Below are positions 55,142 through 63,581 of a stretch of DNA of 64,000 bases, one piece after another; position 1 is the first letter of the stretch; each line of letters begins with the position of its first letter. Both the position numbers and the translations under genes were made by a program. The stretch is from JAVBSX01 sp051660685. Lineage in GTDB: Bacteria > Planctomycetota > Planctomycetia > Pirellulales > Thermoguttaceae. The stretch covers positions 1 to 64,000 of the forward strand of contig JBOFQB010000033.1 of the NCBI GenBank assembly GCA_051660685.1, written 5' to 3'. Below the pieces are notes generated by a model, which did not search any database, was not told where the DNA came from, and saw only the letters and a list, made by a program, of their open reading frames with translations.

Positions 55142-55187
55142 AAAGGTGTATCATTTGGACATGGTTGGGTTCTGCCCCTTATAACAT

Positions 55188-55940
55188 ATGGTCTTAACAA
55201 TTGGTTGGATTGCCGGTTTGCTGATTGGACTGTCGAAGACGGGTATTCCCGGAATGGGACTGGTCAGTGTCGCCCTTATGGTCTACGCTTTTCCCGGCAT
55301 GGAAAAACAATCGACCGGGGCCGTTTTGCCCTTGTTGATTCTCGGGGACATTTTCGCGGTCTGTTTTCATACCAAAGACGTTCAATGGAAAAAACTCCGA
55401 ATGCTCTTTCCCCCCGTCCTCGTCGGACTCCTGCTCGGTTGTTGCATCATGGAATACGTCAACAATGCACAATTCCGTATTCTGCTTGGGACTCTTCTCC
55501 TTAGTTTGATTGCACTCGATCAAATCCGCTCTCTGCTGAAAATTGAATCCATTCCTCATTCACACAGTTTTACTTGGACAATGGGCTTGCTCGCCGGATT
55601 CACAACATTGGTCGGGAATGCAGCTGGACCTGTTATGAGCGTCTATATGATCGCCCAACGATTGTCAAAAGACCGTTTTATGGGGACCTGGGTCTGGTTT
55701 TTCTTTATCGTCAACCTCATTAAAGTCCCCTTGATGCTCGGTATTCTCTTTCCCAATGTCAACATGATAACGGTTGAGACATTGAAATTTGACCTGATGA
55801 TTATTCCAGCCCTTGTTCTTGGCGCAATCATCGGACGATCTGTTTACTCCTATATCCCCGAAAAACAGTTCGTGAACCTAGTTCTGATTCTGAACACCCT
55901 TCCTGCAATTGAAATGGTCCTTTCCCCTTTTTTCAAATAA
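55188..55940 (+). CDS. TauE/SafE family sulfite/organosulfonate exporter-like permease
   Basis: 250 residues with about eight membrane helices. GLSKTGIPGMGLVSVALMVYAFPG in the first third and LLAGFTTLVGNAAGPVMSVYMIA in the second are the paired family motifs. Anion export or uptake (sulfite, sulfoacetate or similar) is the known role of some members. The start follows the mannosyltransferase by 46 bases. A link to sulfate released by the local sulfatase is possible but only a guess. Confidence 0.9.
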   Translation: MVLTIGWIAGLLIGLSKTGIPGMGLVSVALMVYAFPGMEKQSTGAVLPLLILGDIFAVCFHTKDVQWKKLRMLFPPVLVGLLLGCCIMEYVNNAQFRILLGTLLLSLIALDQIRSLLKIESIPHSHSFTWTMGLLAGFTTLVGNAAGPVMSVYMIAQRLSKDRFMGTWVWFFFIVNLIKVPLMLGILFPNVNMITVETLKFDLMIIPALVLGAIIGRSVYSYIPEKQFVNLVLILNTLPAIEMVLSPFFK

Positions 55941-55950
55941 TGAGGGGGAA

Positions 55951-57543
55951 TTAGAAGAAATAGCGGCGTTCACGGACAGTTGTGAGGGCAATACGGTCTT
56001 CAAGATTGGGCCGAAAAATAACGAGGAGAAGAAGCGGGAGATACCAACCCATATAGAGTCCCCCTCCATAAGGTTGCCAAAATTGAACGCTCAGCATGAT
56101 TAAGGTGGAACAGCTGATAAGAACGCCCAAATGTTTCCGACCGGGCCAAAGAATCATGCCGAAACAGATAACGAGAAAGAGGGCGAGGAGGGGGATACGA
56201 TAGATGGGGTTCCAGATTTCCCAAGCTCCGTTGGGATCGTCGGCGAGAAAACAGTATTTTCCGAACATACAAGCGAGCTGATTACCGAACGTATGATACG
56301 ACGTCGCATTCCAGAAAAGGAGGTTCAGGAAAAAGGTGTAAATGATGAAGAGGCCGAAGAGAAAACGGAAATAACCCCTTTTCCAGTAAAAACTGCCCCA
56401 AAGTGGAATCAGAAAAATGGGGTAAAATACGAGATTTGCGGCAATTGCGAGAAATGAAGCGGCAAAAAGCGGACGACGATAAAGGGCGATTGCCCAAAGA
56501 ATGAGGGCAACCGGGACAAAGATGTCCAAACGGGCAAGCATCTGGTTGGTGTAAGGTAACAGCAGATAGACCGTTGCAGCAGCGGTTCCGGTCTGCATAT
56601 TGCCGAAATGACAATGCCCGATGTCGATGAGAGCGACAACAATCAAAATGTGCGTCAGAATAATCAACGAAAGCGTCAACAAAAATTCAGGTGTTGCAGT
56701 CGTTGAAGTGGTTGGTGTCGTCGTTGCAACAGGAGTTGTTGCAGCCGGAATCGTTGCAGCAGAAACAATCGGCTTAATCGGCATCTCTTTGTCAACCGAT
56801 TGAGACGAAGACGATAAAAGGTCCGTTTCCTGAACCGGCAATGTTGCAACCTCTTTGAGGAGACTGGTTGCCTGATCGACGACATCGACGAAACCGGCTG
56901 TTTCGCCCCCCTTTGCCGTTTCCCCCTCTTTCCGAGGACCATTTTCTTTCGATTGCCCAACAAGTTCATCCTGTATTCCTGTTTTTTGCAATTCGTGCCG
57001 TTCTCTCAAATCTCGTTGGAGCAGGGCTGGAGATGCCGCAACCATTTTGTTCGCGGACTCAACAAAGGTCAAAAAAGGAGGATAACCTGGTGTTTCATCC
57101 AAGCGTCGTTTCGCTTCTTGAGGATGCTCTTCTCCTTGTAAGGTCAACAACTGTTCCAAACGGATTGACCGCAAGGAGTCAATCTGCTCACCTCGATTGA
57201 TGATGAGATTGGCGATCATAAAACCGAGGAGCATGATACAGGCGAAACGCAGACCTGAAGGGGCAAGATTGGGTTCGAGCAAAGGTCGCCTGACAATCAG
57301 TGTGTCGTAAAACAGTCGGATGAGGAACAGGGTCTGCAAACCGAAAATCCAATAAAAAGCGGTCTGTAGATTGTTCATTGCGTAGAACAGAAGCCCAAGA
57401 CCGAGGAGGATAACGCCGAGCAAATCGACATTCCTGATACTCAGGAGCCGGTTAAAGCGGAAAAAAATGGCAAGAATCATCAACGCCGAGACATAAAACC
57501 ATGTCGTCGGGAGCATTTCATACTGAAAAAGCGATGTTGGCAT
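55951..57543 (-). CDS. Polytopic membrane protein, possible glycosyltransferase-like
   Basis: 530 residues with about eleven membrane helices in two groups (to about 120 and 285 onward). Between them lies a soluble stretch of about 160 residues with a Thr/Ala/Pro run (PAATTPVATTTPTTSTTATP, about 268-287). GGGLYMGWYLPLLLL and LYMGWY near the end resemble membrane glycosyltransferases, but no clear family motif is seen. The ATG follows a short CCCCTATTCTC heptamer run. Confidence 0.7.
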   Translation of the reverse strand: MPTSLFQYEMLPTTWFYVSALMILAIFFRFNRLLSIRNVDLLGVILLGLGLLFYAMNNLQTAFYWIFGLQTLFLIRLFYDTLIVRRPLLEPNLAPSGLRFACIMLLGFMIANLIINRGEQIDSLRSIRLEQLLTLQGEEHPQEAKRRLDETPGYPPFLTFVESANKMVAASPALLQRDLRERHELQKTGIQDELVGQSKENGPRKEGETAKGGETAGFVDVVDQATSLLKEVATLPVQETDLLSSSSQSVDKEMPIKPIVSAATIPAATTPVATTTPTTSTTATPEFLLTLSLIILTHILIVVALIDIGHCHFGNMQTGTAAATVYLLLPYTNQMLARLDIFVPVALILWAIALYRRPLFAASFLAIAANLVFYPIFLIPLWGSFYWKRGYFRFLFGLFIIYTFFLNLLFWNATSYHTFGNQLACMFGKYCFLADDPNGAWEIWNPIYRIPLLALFLVICFGMILWPGRKHLGVLISCSTLIMLSVQFWQPYGGGLYMGWYLPLLLLVIFRPNLEDRIALTTVRERRYFF

Positions 57544-57581
57544 TGATGAGAGAATAGGGGATAGGGAAGAGGGAATCGGGG
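57544..57581. repeat. Short degenerate heptamer run
   Basis: AATAGGGGATAGGGAAGAGGG on the plus strand, i.e. CCCTATCCCCTATT before the start codon of the minus-strand membrane protein gene. Confidence 0.6.
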
Positions 57582-57760
57582 CAGTCCGCTAACAAGTTTG
57601 GTTTTGCGATTTGAACCGAGCCGGGTTGGACGGATTTGTTTTTACCACGAAAGACACGAAAGACACGAAAAACGGTATTTTGTGAGGTTTTCGTGTTTTT
57701 TGTGATTTTCGTGGTTCAAAAATGAAAATACTCTTTTTCGCAAAACTTGTTAGCGGACTG
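57582..57760 (+). mobile_element. MITE, 179 bp, with 10-bp target duplication (one mismatch)
   Basis: Same length and orientation as 40650-40828. Ends CAGTCCGCTAACAAGTTT and complement. Flanks GGAATCGGGG (57572-57581) and GGAATGGGGG (57761-57770). It landed in a heptamer array. Confidence 0.92.
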
Positions 57761-57967
57761 GGAATGGGGGGGAGCAAACACCGATCATATCTTGCAAACG
57801 TCAGGCGGTCAAGATAGAATGGGCGTTTCTGCGACACTTCAATGATTTTATACCTTTTTTGACCCTTTTGAAAAGATTCAAAGTTTTGACGATTTTGAAA
57901 GTTTTTGATCATTTCAGAAAATTTTGACGGATTTGACAGTTTAGACAATTTTAGACAAAGTTATACG

Positions 57968-58441
57968 ATGAAGAAACAAAAGAAGAAAGAAGCGGGGAAG
58001 AAAGTCCCGAACATGACAGCGAGAATTGAAACGGAGAAGGGGACGATTTTGCTGGAGTTATATGCCGGAAAGACGCCGAAGACATGCGGGAATTTCAAGA
58101 AACTGGCCGATTCTGGTTTTTACGACGGTCTGGTCTTTCATCGCGTCATTCCCGAGTTCATGGTTCAAGGCGGTTGTCCTGACGGAACAGGTCGAGGAGG
58201 ACCGGGTTACAAGTTTGAAGATGAATTTTGTGAGGAATTGCGACATTCAGGTCCTGGAATCCTTTCTATGGCGAACGCCGGACCCAATACAAATGGTTCT
58301 CAGTTCTTTATCACACATGTTCCCTGTCCCTGGTTGGACGGTAAACATACGGTTTTCGGACGAGTTCTGGAAGGTCAGGATGTCGTCGATTCCGTTGAAC
58401 AAGGTGATGTGATGAAAAAAGTAACCGTCAGTGAGGGCTGA
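57968..58441 (+). CDS. Cyclophilin-type peptidyl-prolyl cis-trans isomerase
   Basis: 157 residues from MKKQKKKEAGKKV; a start at the Met 15 residues later (MTARIETEKG) would give a core-length enzyme. FHRVIPEFMVQGGCPDGTGRGGPGYKFEDEF carries the catalytic Arg and the binding Phe/Met. MANAGPNTNGSQFFIT and WLDGKHTVFGRVLEG complete the fold. No signal peptide, so it is cytoplasmic. It speeds folding at proline bonds. Confidence 0.95.
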   Translation: MKKQKKKEAGKKVPNMTARIETEKGTILLELYAGKTPKTCGNFKKLADSGFYDGLVFHRVIPEFMVQGGCPDGTGRGGPGYKFEDEFCEELRHSGPGILSMANAGPNTNGSQFFITHVPCPWLDGKHTVFGRVLEGQDVVDSVEQGDVMKKVTVSEG

Positions 58442-58807
58442 GGGAATAGGGACTGGGGGATAGGGGATAGGGTGAATGGAAGAAGACGGCGTTTCGCAAG
58501 TCAACCGGTTTCACTTTTTTCGTGCATCCCCTTTGTTCACCTGAATTCTCCCCTCTTACCTTTCCATTCAAACTCCTAACTTCTAACTTCTTTACACGCG
58601 ATACGTTGTATCGCGGCTAAACGAGAACGTAGGAGGTAGGGAATAGGGACTGGGGAATAGGGGATAGGGAGGAGCAAAATCCTTGTTTTACCGCAATATG
58701 ACCGATCATGCGTCAGATTATGTTTTTTACCATTCTCAATTCTCAATTTTCAATTCTTCCCTCCTAATCCCTATCCCCTATCCCCCATTCCCTAACCCCT
58801 CATTCCC
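58442..58807. repeat. Nested heptamer-armed elements with an R1 palindrome
   Basis: G-rich run 58442-58475, core TTCGCAAGTCAACCGGTTTC (58490-58510), R1 palindrome 58593-58622, second G-rich run 58630-58675, core 58684-58732 (inverse of 42336-42383) and C-rich run 58760-58805, which ends at the esterase ATG. Confidence 0.75.
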
Positions 58808-59752
58808 ATGTCCAGAATACTGCTTTTTCCCTTGCTCACTCTGTTGCTCGCCGCTTTGATTCCGGTTGGTGCTTGTGGAGCCGAAACCGGCCGGTATCAT
58901 GCGTTTCGGAATATTCCTTATGTCGAAAAGGGGGGAGAACGACAACAGTTGGACATTTTTGTGCCGCGATTGAATAAACGGTCCGAGGTGCAGGAGACTC
59001 AGGACGATTTACAACCGTCCAAAACAGGCTCAGCCTGTCCGTTGATTGTCTATATTCATGGAGGAGGTTGGGCAGGAGGAAGCAAAGAAGCGATTGGCGA
59101 CCGCATTTCTTGGTTGATTCGTGAGGGTTACGCTGTTGCTGCAATCAATTATCGATTGACGCAGACGAATATTTTTCCGGCCCAGATTGAGGATTGCAAA
59201 GCGGCAATTCGTTGGTTGCGAGCACACGCCGGGGAATATGGTTTTGACACCAAACAGGTCGGAGTGTTTGGCGATTCCGCAGGAGGTCATCTTGCCGCTT
59301 TGGTTGCTGTAACCGGCGATGTTCGGGAATTCGATGTCGGCGAACATCTCGATCAATCAAGTGCCGTTCAAGCCTGTTGTGACATTTTTGGTCCAACGGA
59401 TTTTACGGTTTTTCTGCAACATGACGGTTTTACGGAGGAATTCCGAAAAGCAGTAACCGATCTCTTGACCGGTTTGTTGGGTGGAAAATTGGAGGACAAG
59501 ATGGAATTGGCCCGAAAAGCGGGACCGATCACCTACGTTAAAAAAGAGGTCCCCCCCATGTTAATTCTGCATGGTGATAATGACCCCATTGTCCCTTATC
59601 AACAGAGTATTCTTTTTGAAGAGGCGTTGAAAAAGGCGGATGCTGATGTCGAACTGATTATTTTCAAAGGGGCGGGACATGGAGGACCGGATTTTTCGAG
59701 TCCTGAAACCAAGAAGAAAATGACGGATTTTTTTGCGAAACATTTGAAGTAA
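58808..59752 (+). CDS. Exported alpha/beta-hydrolase (esterase/lipase)
   Basis: 314 residues. The signal peptide ends GACGAE. HGGGWAGGSKE forms the oxyanion hole, FGDSAGGHLAAL carries the nucleophile Ser, LHGDNDPIVPY the Asp and GAGHGGPDF the His, the order of carbohydrate or short-chain esterases of the Aes/HSL-like group. A role in removing acetyl or feruloyl groups from polysaccharide is plausible but not shown. No Shine-Dalgarno: the ATG follows the heptamer array directly. Confidence 0.88.
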   Translation: MSRILLFPLLTLLLAALIPVGACGAETGRYHAFRNIPYVEKGGERQQLDIFVPRLNKRSEVQETQDDLQPSKTGSACPLIVYIHGGGWAGGSKEAIGDRISWLIREGYAVAAINYRLTQTNIFPAQIEDCKAAIRWLRAHAGEYGFDTKQVGVFGDSAGGHLAALVAVTGDVREFDVGEHLDQSSAVQACCDIFGPTDFTVFLQHDGFTEEFRKAVTDLLTGLLGGKLEDKMELARKAGPITYVKKEVPPMLILHGDNDPIVPYQQSILFEEALKKADADVELIIFKGAGHGGPDFSSPETKKKMTDFFAKHLK

Positions 59753-59822
59753 CAGAAGGGAGGGTCGGAAGAATCCCGGCTCATTTCAAACATCAACAGA
59801 TACGGAAACCCCTTATAATCTA

Positions 59823-61292
59823 ATGACCAATCCCACTTTGCGTTCTTGTCGTTGTTTGTCCTTCCCGCTCAAAGGGTCCTTCCTATTGTTTTTCCTTCTC
59901 ACTCTCGCTTTCTCTCTCGGTCACTCCCCCGAAATTGTTGCACAAACCGTTGAGGTCGAGGAAGACGTTTATGTCGCTGAAAACGCCAATAACGGGTCCG
60001 GTCCAATGTGGTCGTTCGGCTCAACCTGTCTTGGTCGAATCGGGAATGATGTTTTTTTGACGGAACTGACGTTGATTCCTGAAACAAAACCACTTAATAA
60101 TTGTGGTTGGAAATTGTTGAAACGGACAGAAGACGGTTGGAAACCGGTTTATACGGACGCTGAAAATCGAACGCGGGAACCGTCTCCGATTGCGGTTTTT
60201 CCGAAACAACGATTTGTTTTTGTTTCAACGAATCCGACACTTGAGCAGAAGAAAGACGTTTATGGAGGTCTTGCGCGACCGGCAATTGTCCGATTTGACA
60301 CGAATGATTTTGCTGCGATTCCGAGGACCTTGATTCCAATCTGGGAGGGAACCCCCAAATTTAACGAACATTCTTATCGAAGTTTTGCGGCAGATGGAAT
60401 CAATCAGGAACTGATTTTGTTTCAAAACATTGATTACAAACTCGCCGAATGGTCGTTTCTGGATCGAAAGGGGAATTGGTCGGCGCAAGGACAACTGATT
60501 TGGCCTTTTGGTGCTGATTATTCGAAACCGCAACATATCCGTATCTGTTATCCAACTGTTGCAATTGACAATCGAGCGGTTTATTTTTCTGGGGTGAGCG
60601 ACATTACGGAACCGAATCCTGATTGGGCGAAATACAAGGAGGAATTAACGGGGCAGAAATGGGATTATGACTTTCGTCGTCTGTTTTTTACATGGTCCTC
60701 TGATATAACAACCGGGAAGTTTGAGAACTGGATCGAAATAGCGTCGCGTGAAGCGACGTGCGGTTGGATTACCCCTTGCGATCTTTGGGTTGGTCCGAAT
60801 CAAACCATTTACATTCTTTGGTATGAACGGGCGATCAATCCGAGTTTGCGTGAGAAGTTTTTTCCTGACGCGCAACAGTCGGAGTCGCTTCGATTTGCAA
60901 TTGTCCAAAACGGCAATGTCATAACCCGGGGAATCATTGCCGAATGTCAGGAAGGTGAAATCAAGCCGGTTCCTTCTCGCGGTCGTTTTCATCAGAACCC
61001 GGACGGAAAACTTTGGGTCGTTTATTATGTTTCAGGAGCAGAATCGGGGAAGGACGGGGAACCGGACCGATCTGTTTCGGAAAACCGGATTTGCGAACTG
61101 AGTTGGGACGCAAAAGAGGGAAAAGCGAGCGTCGGCGAATACAAGGTGTTGCAACTTAAACAGCCCCTTTCGACCTTTTATACCGCAACTCCGCGAGCTG
61201 GAAATGCTGTTTCAGGATTTCTGGACATGTTGGGACACAGCCCCAATTCGGGGAACACCTTGCGTTATGTCCGCATTAACATGCAGGAGTAG
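59823..61292 (+). CDS. Exported protein of unknown function, possible sialidase-like propeller
   Basis: 489 residues. The signal peptide (to about 41, EIVAQ) is long. The mature protein has recurring strand-rich units with Trp and Asp (NNCGWKLLKRTEDGWKPVYT, LAEWSFLDRKGNWSAQGQL, GKLWVVYYVSGAESGKDG) which look like BNR-type propeller blades, but classical SxDxGxxW boxes are not seen. I know such proteins from planctomycetes, without a tested function. Confidence 0.75.
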   Translation: MTNPTLRSCRCLSFPLKGSFLLFFLLTLAFSLGHSPEIVAQTVEVEEDVYVAENANNGSGPMWSFGSTCLGRIGNDVFLTELTLIPETKPLNNCGWKLLKRTEDGWKPVYTDAENRTREPSPIAVFPKQRFVFVSTNPTLEQKKDVYGGLARPAIVRFDTNDFAAIPRTLIPIWEGTPKFNEHSYRSFAADGINQELILFQNIDYKLAEWSFLDRKGNWSAQGQLIWPFGADYSKPQHIRICYPTVAIDNRAVYFSGVSDITEPNPDWAKYKEELTGQKWDYDFRRLFFTWSSDITTGKFENWIEIASREATCGWITPCDLWVGPNQTIYILWYERAINPSLREKFFPDAQQSESLRFAIVQNGNVITRGIIAECQEGEIKPVPSRGRFHQNPDGKLWVVYYVSGAESGKDGEPDRSVSENRICELSWDAKEGKASVGEYKVLQLKQPLSTFYTATPRAGNAVSGFLDMLGHSPNSGNTLRYVRINMQE

Positions 61293-61345
61293 GGTGTAGG
61301 GAATGGGGGATAGGGGATAGGGAAGAGAGAGGAGAGAGTTCTAAC
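61293..61345. repeat. Degenerate G-rich heptamer run
   Basis: GGGTGTAGGGAATGGGGG and ATAGGGGATAGGGAAG, starting at the stop codon of the preceding gene. No C-rich partner follows. Confidence 0.65.
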
Positions 61346-61356
61346 ATTATTTTTAT

Positions 61357-62307
61357 ATGAAGTTCAGCAAACGTTTTCAACCCGTTATCGATTATTTGGT
61401 TTATCTGTTCGTCCGTGTTGTCATTTGTGTGACACAATCGCTCCGAATCGAAACCTGTCATTCTCTCGCCAGAATTTTTGCCTCAATTGCCGTTCAGGTT
61501 TTGCGACTGCGAGGAAAATTGCTGGAAGAAAATATATCGGCTGCTTTTCCTGAAATGCCCAAGCAGGAACGAGGTCGGTTGACGTATGAAATGTGGGAGC
61601 ATCTCTTTCTCCTTGCAATTGAAGTTGCACACACGCCCCGAAAAATTAACGAGGAAACTTGGAATTCATTTGTGACCTTGCAAAACGTCAGCCCCCTCCA
61701 TTCACTCCTCTGTCAAGATCGTCCCCTCATCATCGTAACAGGTCATTTTGGCAATTTTGAACTGGGCGGTTATGTGCTCGGTCTGCTCGGTTATCCGACC
61801 TACACTGTTGCCCGCAAATTGGATAATCCGTATCTGGACCGTTTTGTGCAACAGTTTCGTGAAGAAACGGGGCAATTTCTGATTTCCAAAAATGAAGGTT
61901 ATGACGATATTCTCGAAGTTCTAGGACGCCGGGATGTCATGACCTTTCTCGCCGATCAAGCAGCCGGTTACAAAGGATGTCAGGTTCAATTTTTTAACCG
62001 CAAAGCATCTGCCTACAAAGCAATCGCCCTGTTGAGCTTGCAATTCAACGCCCCCATTGTCGCTTGCGCTGTAACCCGGTCTCATCATCAACCGTTACAC
62101 TTTGACATGACGGTTTCAGGTGTTTTTGATCCGTCGGGCCCGATTCCGGGCGTTGAAAATGTCCTTGACATCACTCAATGGTACACCACTTTGTTGGAAG
62201 AAGCAGTCCGAAAACAGCCGGAACAATATTGGTGGTTGCATGGTCGTTGGAAACAGTTTCAACCCCGCCCCAAAAGAGTCGTGCCGACCATTTGCGAGGT
62301 CGAATGA
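61357..62307 (+). CDS. Lysophospholipid/lipid A acyltransferase family (LpxL/HtrB-like)
   Basis: 316 residues. One N-terminal membrane helix (about 15-35) precedes the LPLAT domain with TGHFGNFELGGYVLGLLG (the H-x4-E catalytic pair), TYTVARKLDNPYLDRF and LADQAAGYKGCQVQFFNRKA. WWLHGRWKQFQPRP is the usual end. It acylates lipid A precursors or other glycolipids at the inner membrane, consistent with an LPS-bearing outer membrane. Confidence 0.92.
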   Translation: MKFSKRFQPVIDYLVYLFVRVVICVTQSLRIETCHSLARIFASIAVQVLRLRGKLLEENISAAFPEMPKQERGRLTYEMWEHLFLLAIEVAHTPRKINEETWNSFVTLQNVSPLHSLLCQDRPLIIVTGHFGNFELGGYVLGLLGYPTYTVARKLDNPYLDRFVQQFREETGQFLISKNEGYDDILEVLGRRDVMTFLADQAAGYKGCQVQFFNRKASAYKAIALLSLQFNAPIVACAVTRSHHQPLHFDMTVSGVFDPSGPIPGVENVLDITQWYTTLLEEAVRKQPEQYWWLHGRWKQFQPRPKRVVPTICEVE

Positions 62308-62388
62308 TTGTTTCTGAATTCTTCCAAGTTTCCTGCAACATTGTGTACCTGATTCGCTTTTTCTATTTTTTTCTCATTTTTATCACCT

Positions 62389-63423
62389 ATGTCAAAACAA
62401 TCGCAAACTAATCAGAATGACGTGGAGTCCGTCATGTACGACGGAAAAAGATATGTCCTTGCAGAAGAGGACAGTTACTCCGATTTTGTCGGGGATTACG
62501 ATTCGCCCAATCTTTCGGAACCGGAAATTTTCAGAAAAATAACGGCTCCCCCGCGTAAAATCGCCGGTTCCGCCGCAATTGTCTTACTGCTGAGAAACGG
62601 TATTGCGCCGTTGTTCGGTTGGTTTTTCGCCTGTTTTGGAATGATCTTCTGCATCGTTTTCATTCCACTTTGCATGCCGTCTGCGCAGGACCTGTTTACT
62701 CGCAACTACAAATCGGTCGGCAAGGGAACCGTCACTCATGTTGTAGACACAAAGGTAACGGCGAATAAAGTTCCCGTTTATCAATTCCAATTTCAATGGG
62801 TTTCGGGTGATAATCAGGCAAAGACCGGCACTTGTTATTTTAGGGGAGAACAATTCAAAGTCGGGGATGAAGTGGAGGTCGAACAAAGCGGCGACAAATA
62901 CCGGATTGTTGGTTCGACGTTGACGACACTTGGCGCCTTTGGTTTCATTTTTGCGGTTTTCCCCCTTGTTTTTCCAGTTGTAGGACTGAGTTTTGTGTTA
63001 ACCGGGACAGTACATGGAATGAAAACGATGCTCTTATTGACAAAAGGAGCATTAGGTCGGGCCCGATTTTTGGAAATGACGGACAGTGGAGTTCGGGTCA
63101 ATAATCGACGTTTAATGAAGCTGCATTACCGATTTGCGGCATCAGACGGTCAAGTGTACGACGCGTATGCAAAAGCAGTGAACACGAAAAAACTAACCGA
63201 TGATCCGGTTGAGCTGTTGTTATACGATGAGACGAATCCTAAACGGTCAGTCTTGTTGGATTCACTTCCCGGAAAAATCAAATTTGACGAATCAAGCGGC
63301 GAATTTCGGACCAACCCGATTTATGCGGTTTTGCCGCTTCTGTTTTTTAACCTGTTTCAGATCGAATTGATTGTCTGCATCTATGCGATTGCGACCGGCG
63401 GAATCCTGCCGTTTATTGAGTGA
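62389..63423 (+). CDS. DUF3592 domain membrane protein
   Basis: 344 residues, four membrane segments (about 75-100, 180-200, 203-222, 310-335). Between the first two lies a DUF3592-type domain (GTVTHVVDTKVTANKVPVYQFQFQW ... GDEVEVEQSGDKYRIVG), and a second related segment follows (GRARFLEMTDSGVRVNNRRLMKLHYRF), so the domain appears twice. Function of the family is unknown; it is common in planctomycetes. A C-rich heptamer array follows 120 bases later. Confidence 0.8.
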   Translation: MSKQSQTNQNDVESVMYDGKRYVLAEEDSYSDFVGDYDSPNLSEPEIFRKITAPPRKIAGSAAIVLLLRNGIAPLFGWFFACFGMIFCIVFIPLCMPSAQDLFTRNYKSVGKGTVTHVVDTKVTANKVPVYQFQFQWVSGDNQAKTGTCYFRGEQFKVGDEVEVEQSGDKYRIVGSTLTTLGAFGFIFAVFPLVFPVVGLSFVLTGTVHGMKTMLLLTKGALGRARFLEMTDSGVRVNNRRLMKLHYRFAASDGQVYDAYAKAVNTKKLTDDPVELLLYDETNPKRSVLLDSLPGKIKFDESSGEFRTNPIYAVLPLLFFNLFQIELIVCIYAIATGGILPFIE

Positions 63424-63581
63424 TATGACGGGGAAGGAAAGTAGGGATTAGGGAGTTGAGAATAGGGCGAACAGGGAAAATGAAAAGGACAGAAAATTCA
63501 TTACGCGCGGAACGTTGTTCCTCGGCTAAACGACCATGTTTCCCCCTATTCCCTATCCCCCATTCCCTGTCCCCTATCTCC
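63424..63581. repeat. Heptamer runs around an R1 palindrome
   Basis: G-rich run at 63440-63475, R1 palindrome (GGAAC variant) at 63502-63531 and C-rich run at 63540-63581. The C-rich arm ends at the stop of the beta-propeller gene. Confidence 0.7.

Noticed and set aside
57589..57948. Minus-strand frame of 119 codons over the MITE
   Set aside because: It is mostly repeat sequence, and a similar frame appears over the MITE at 40650, so it reflects the repeat and not a gene.
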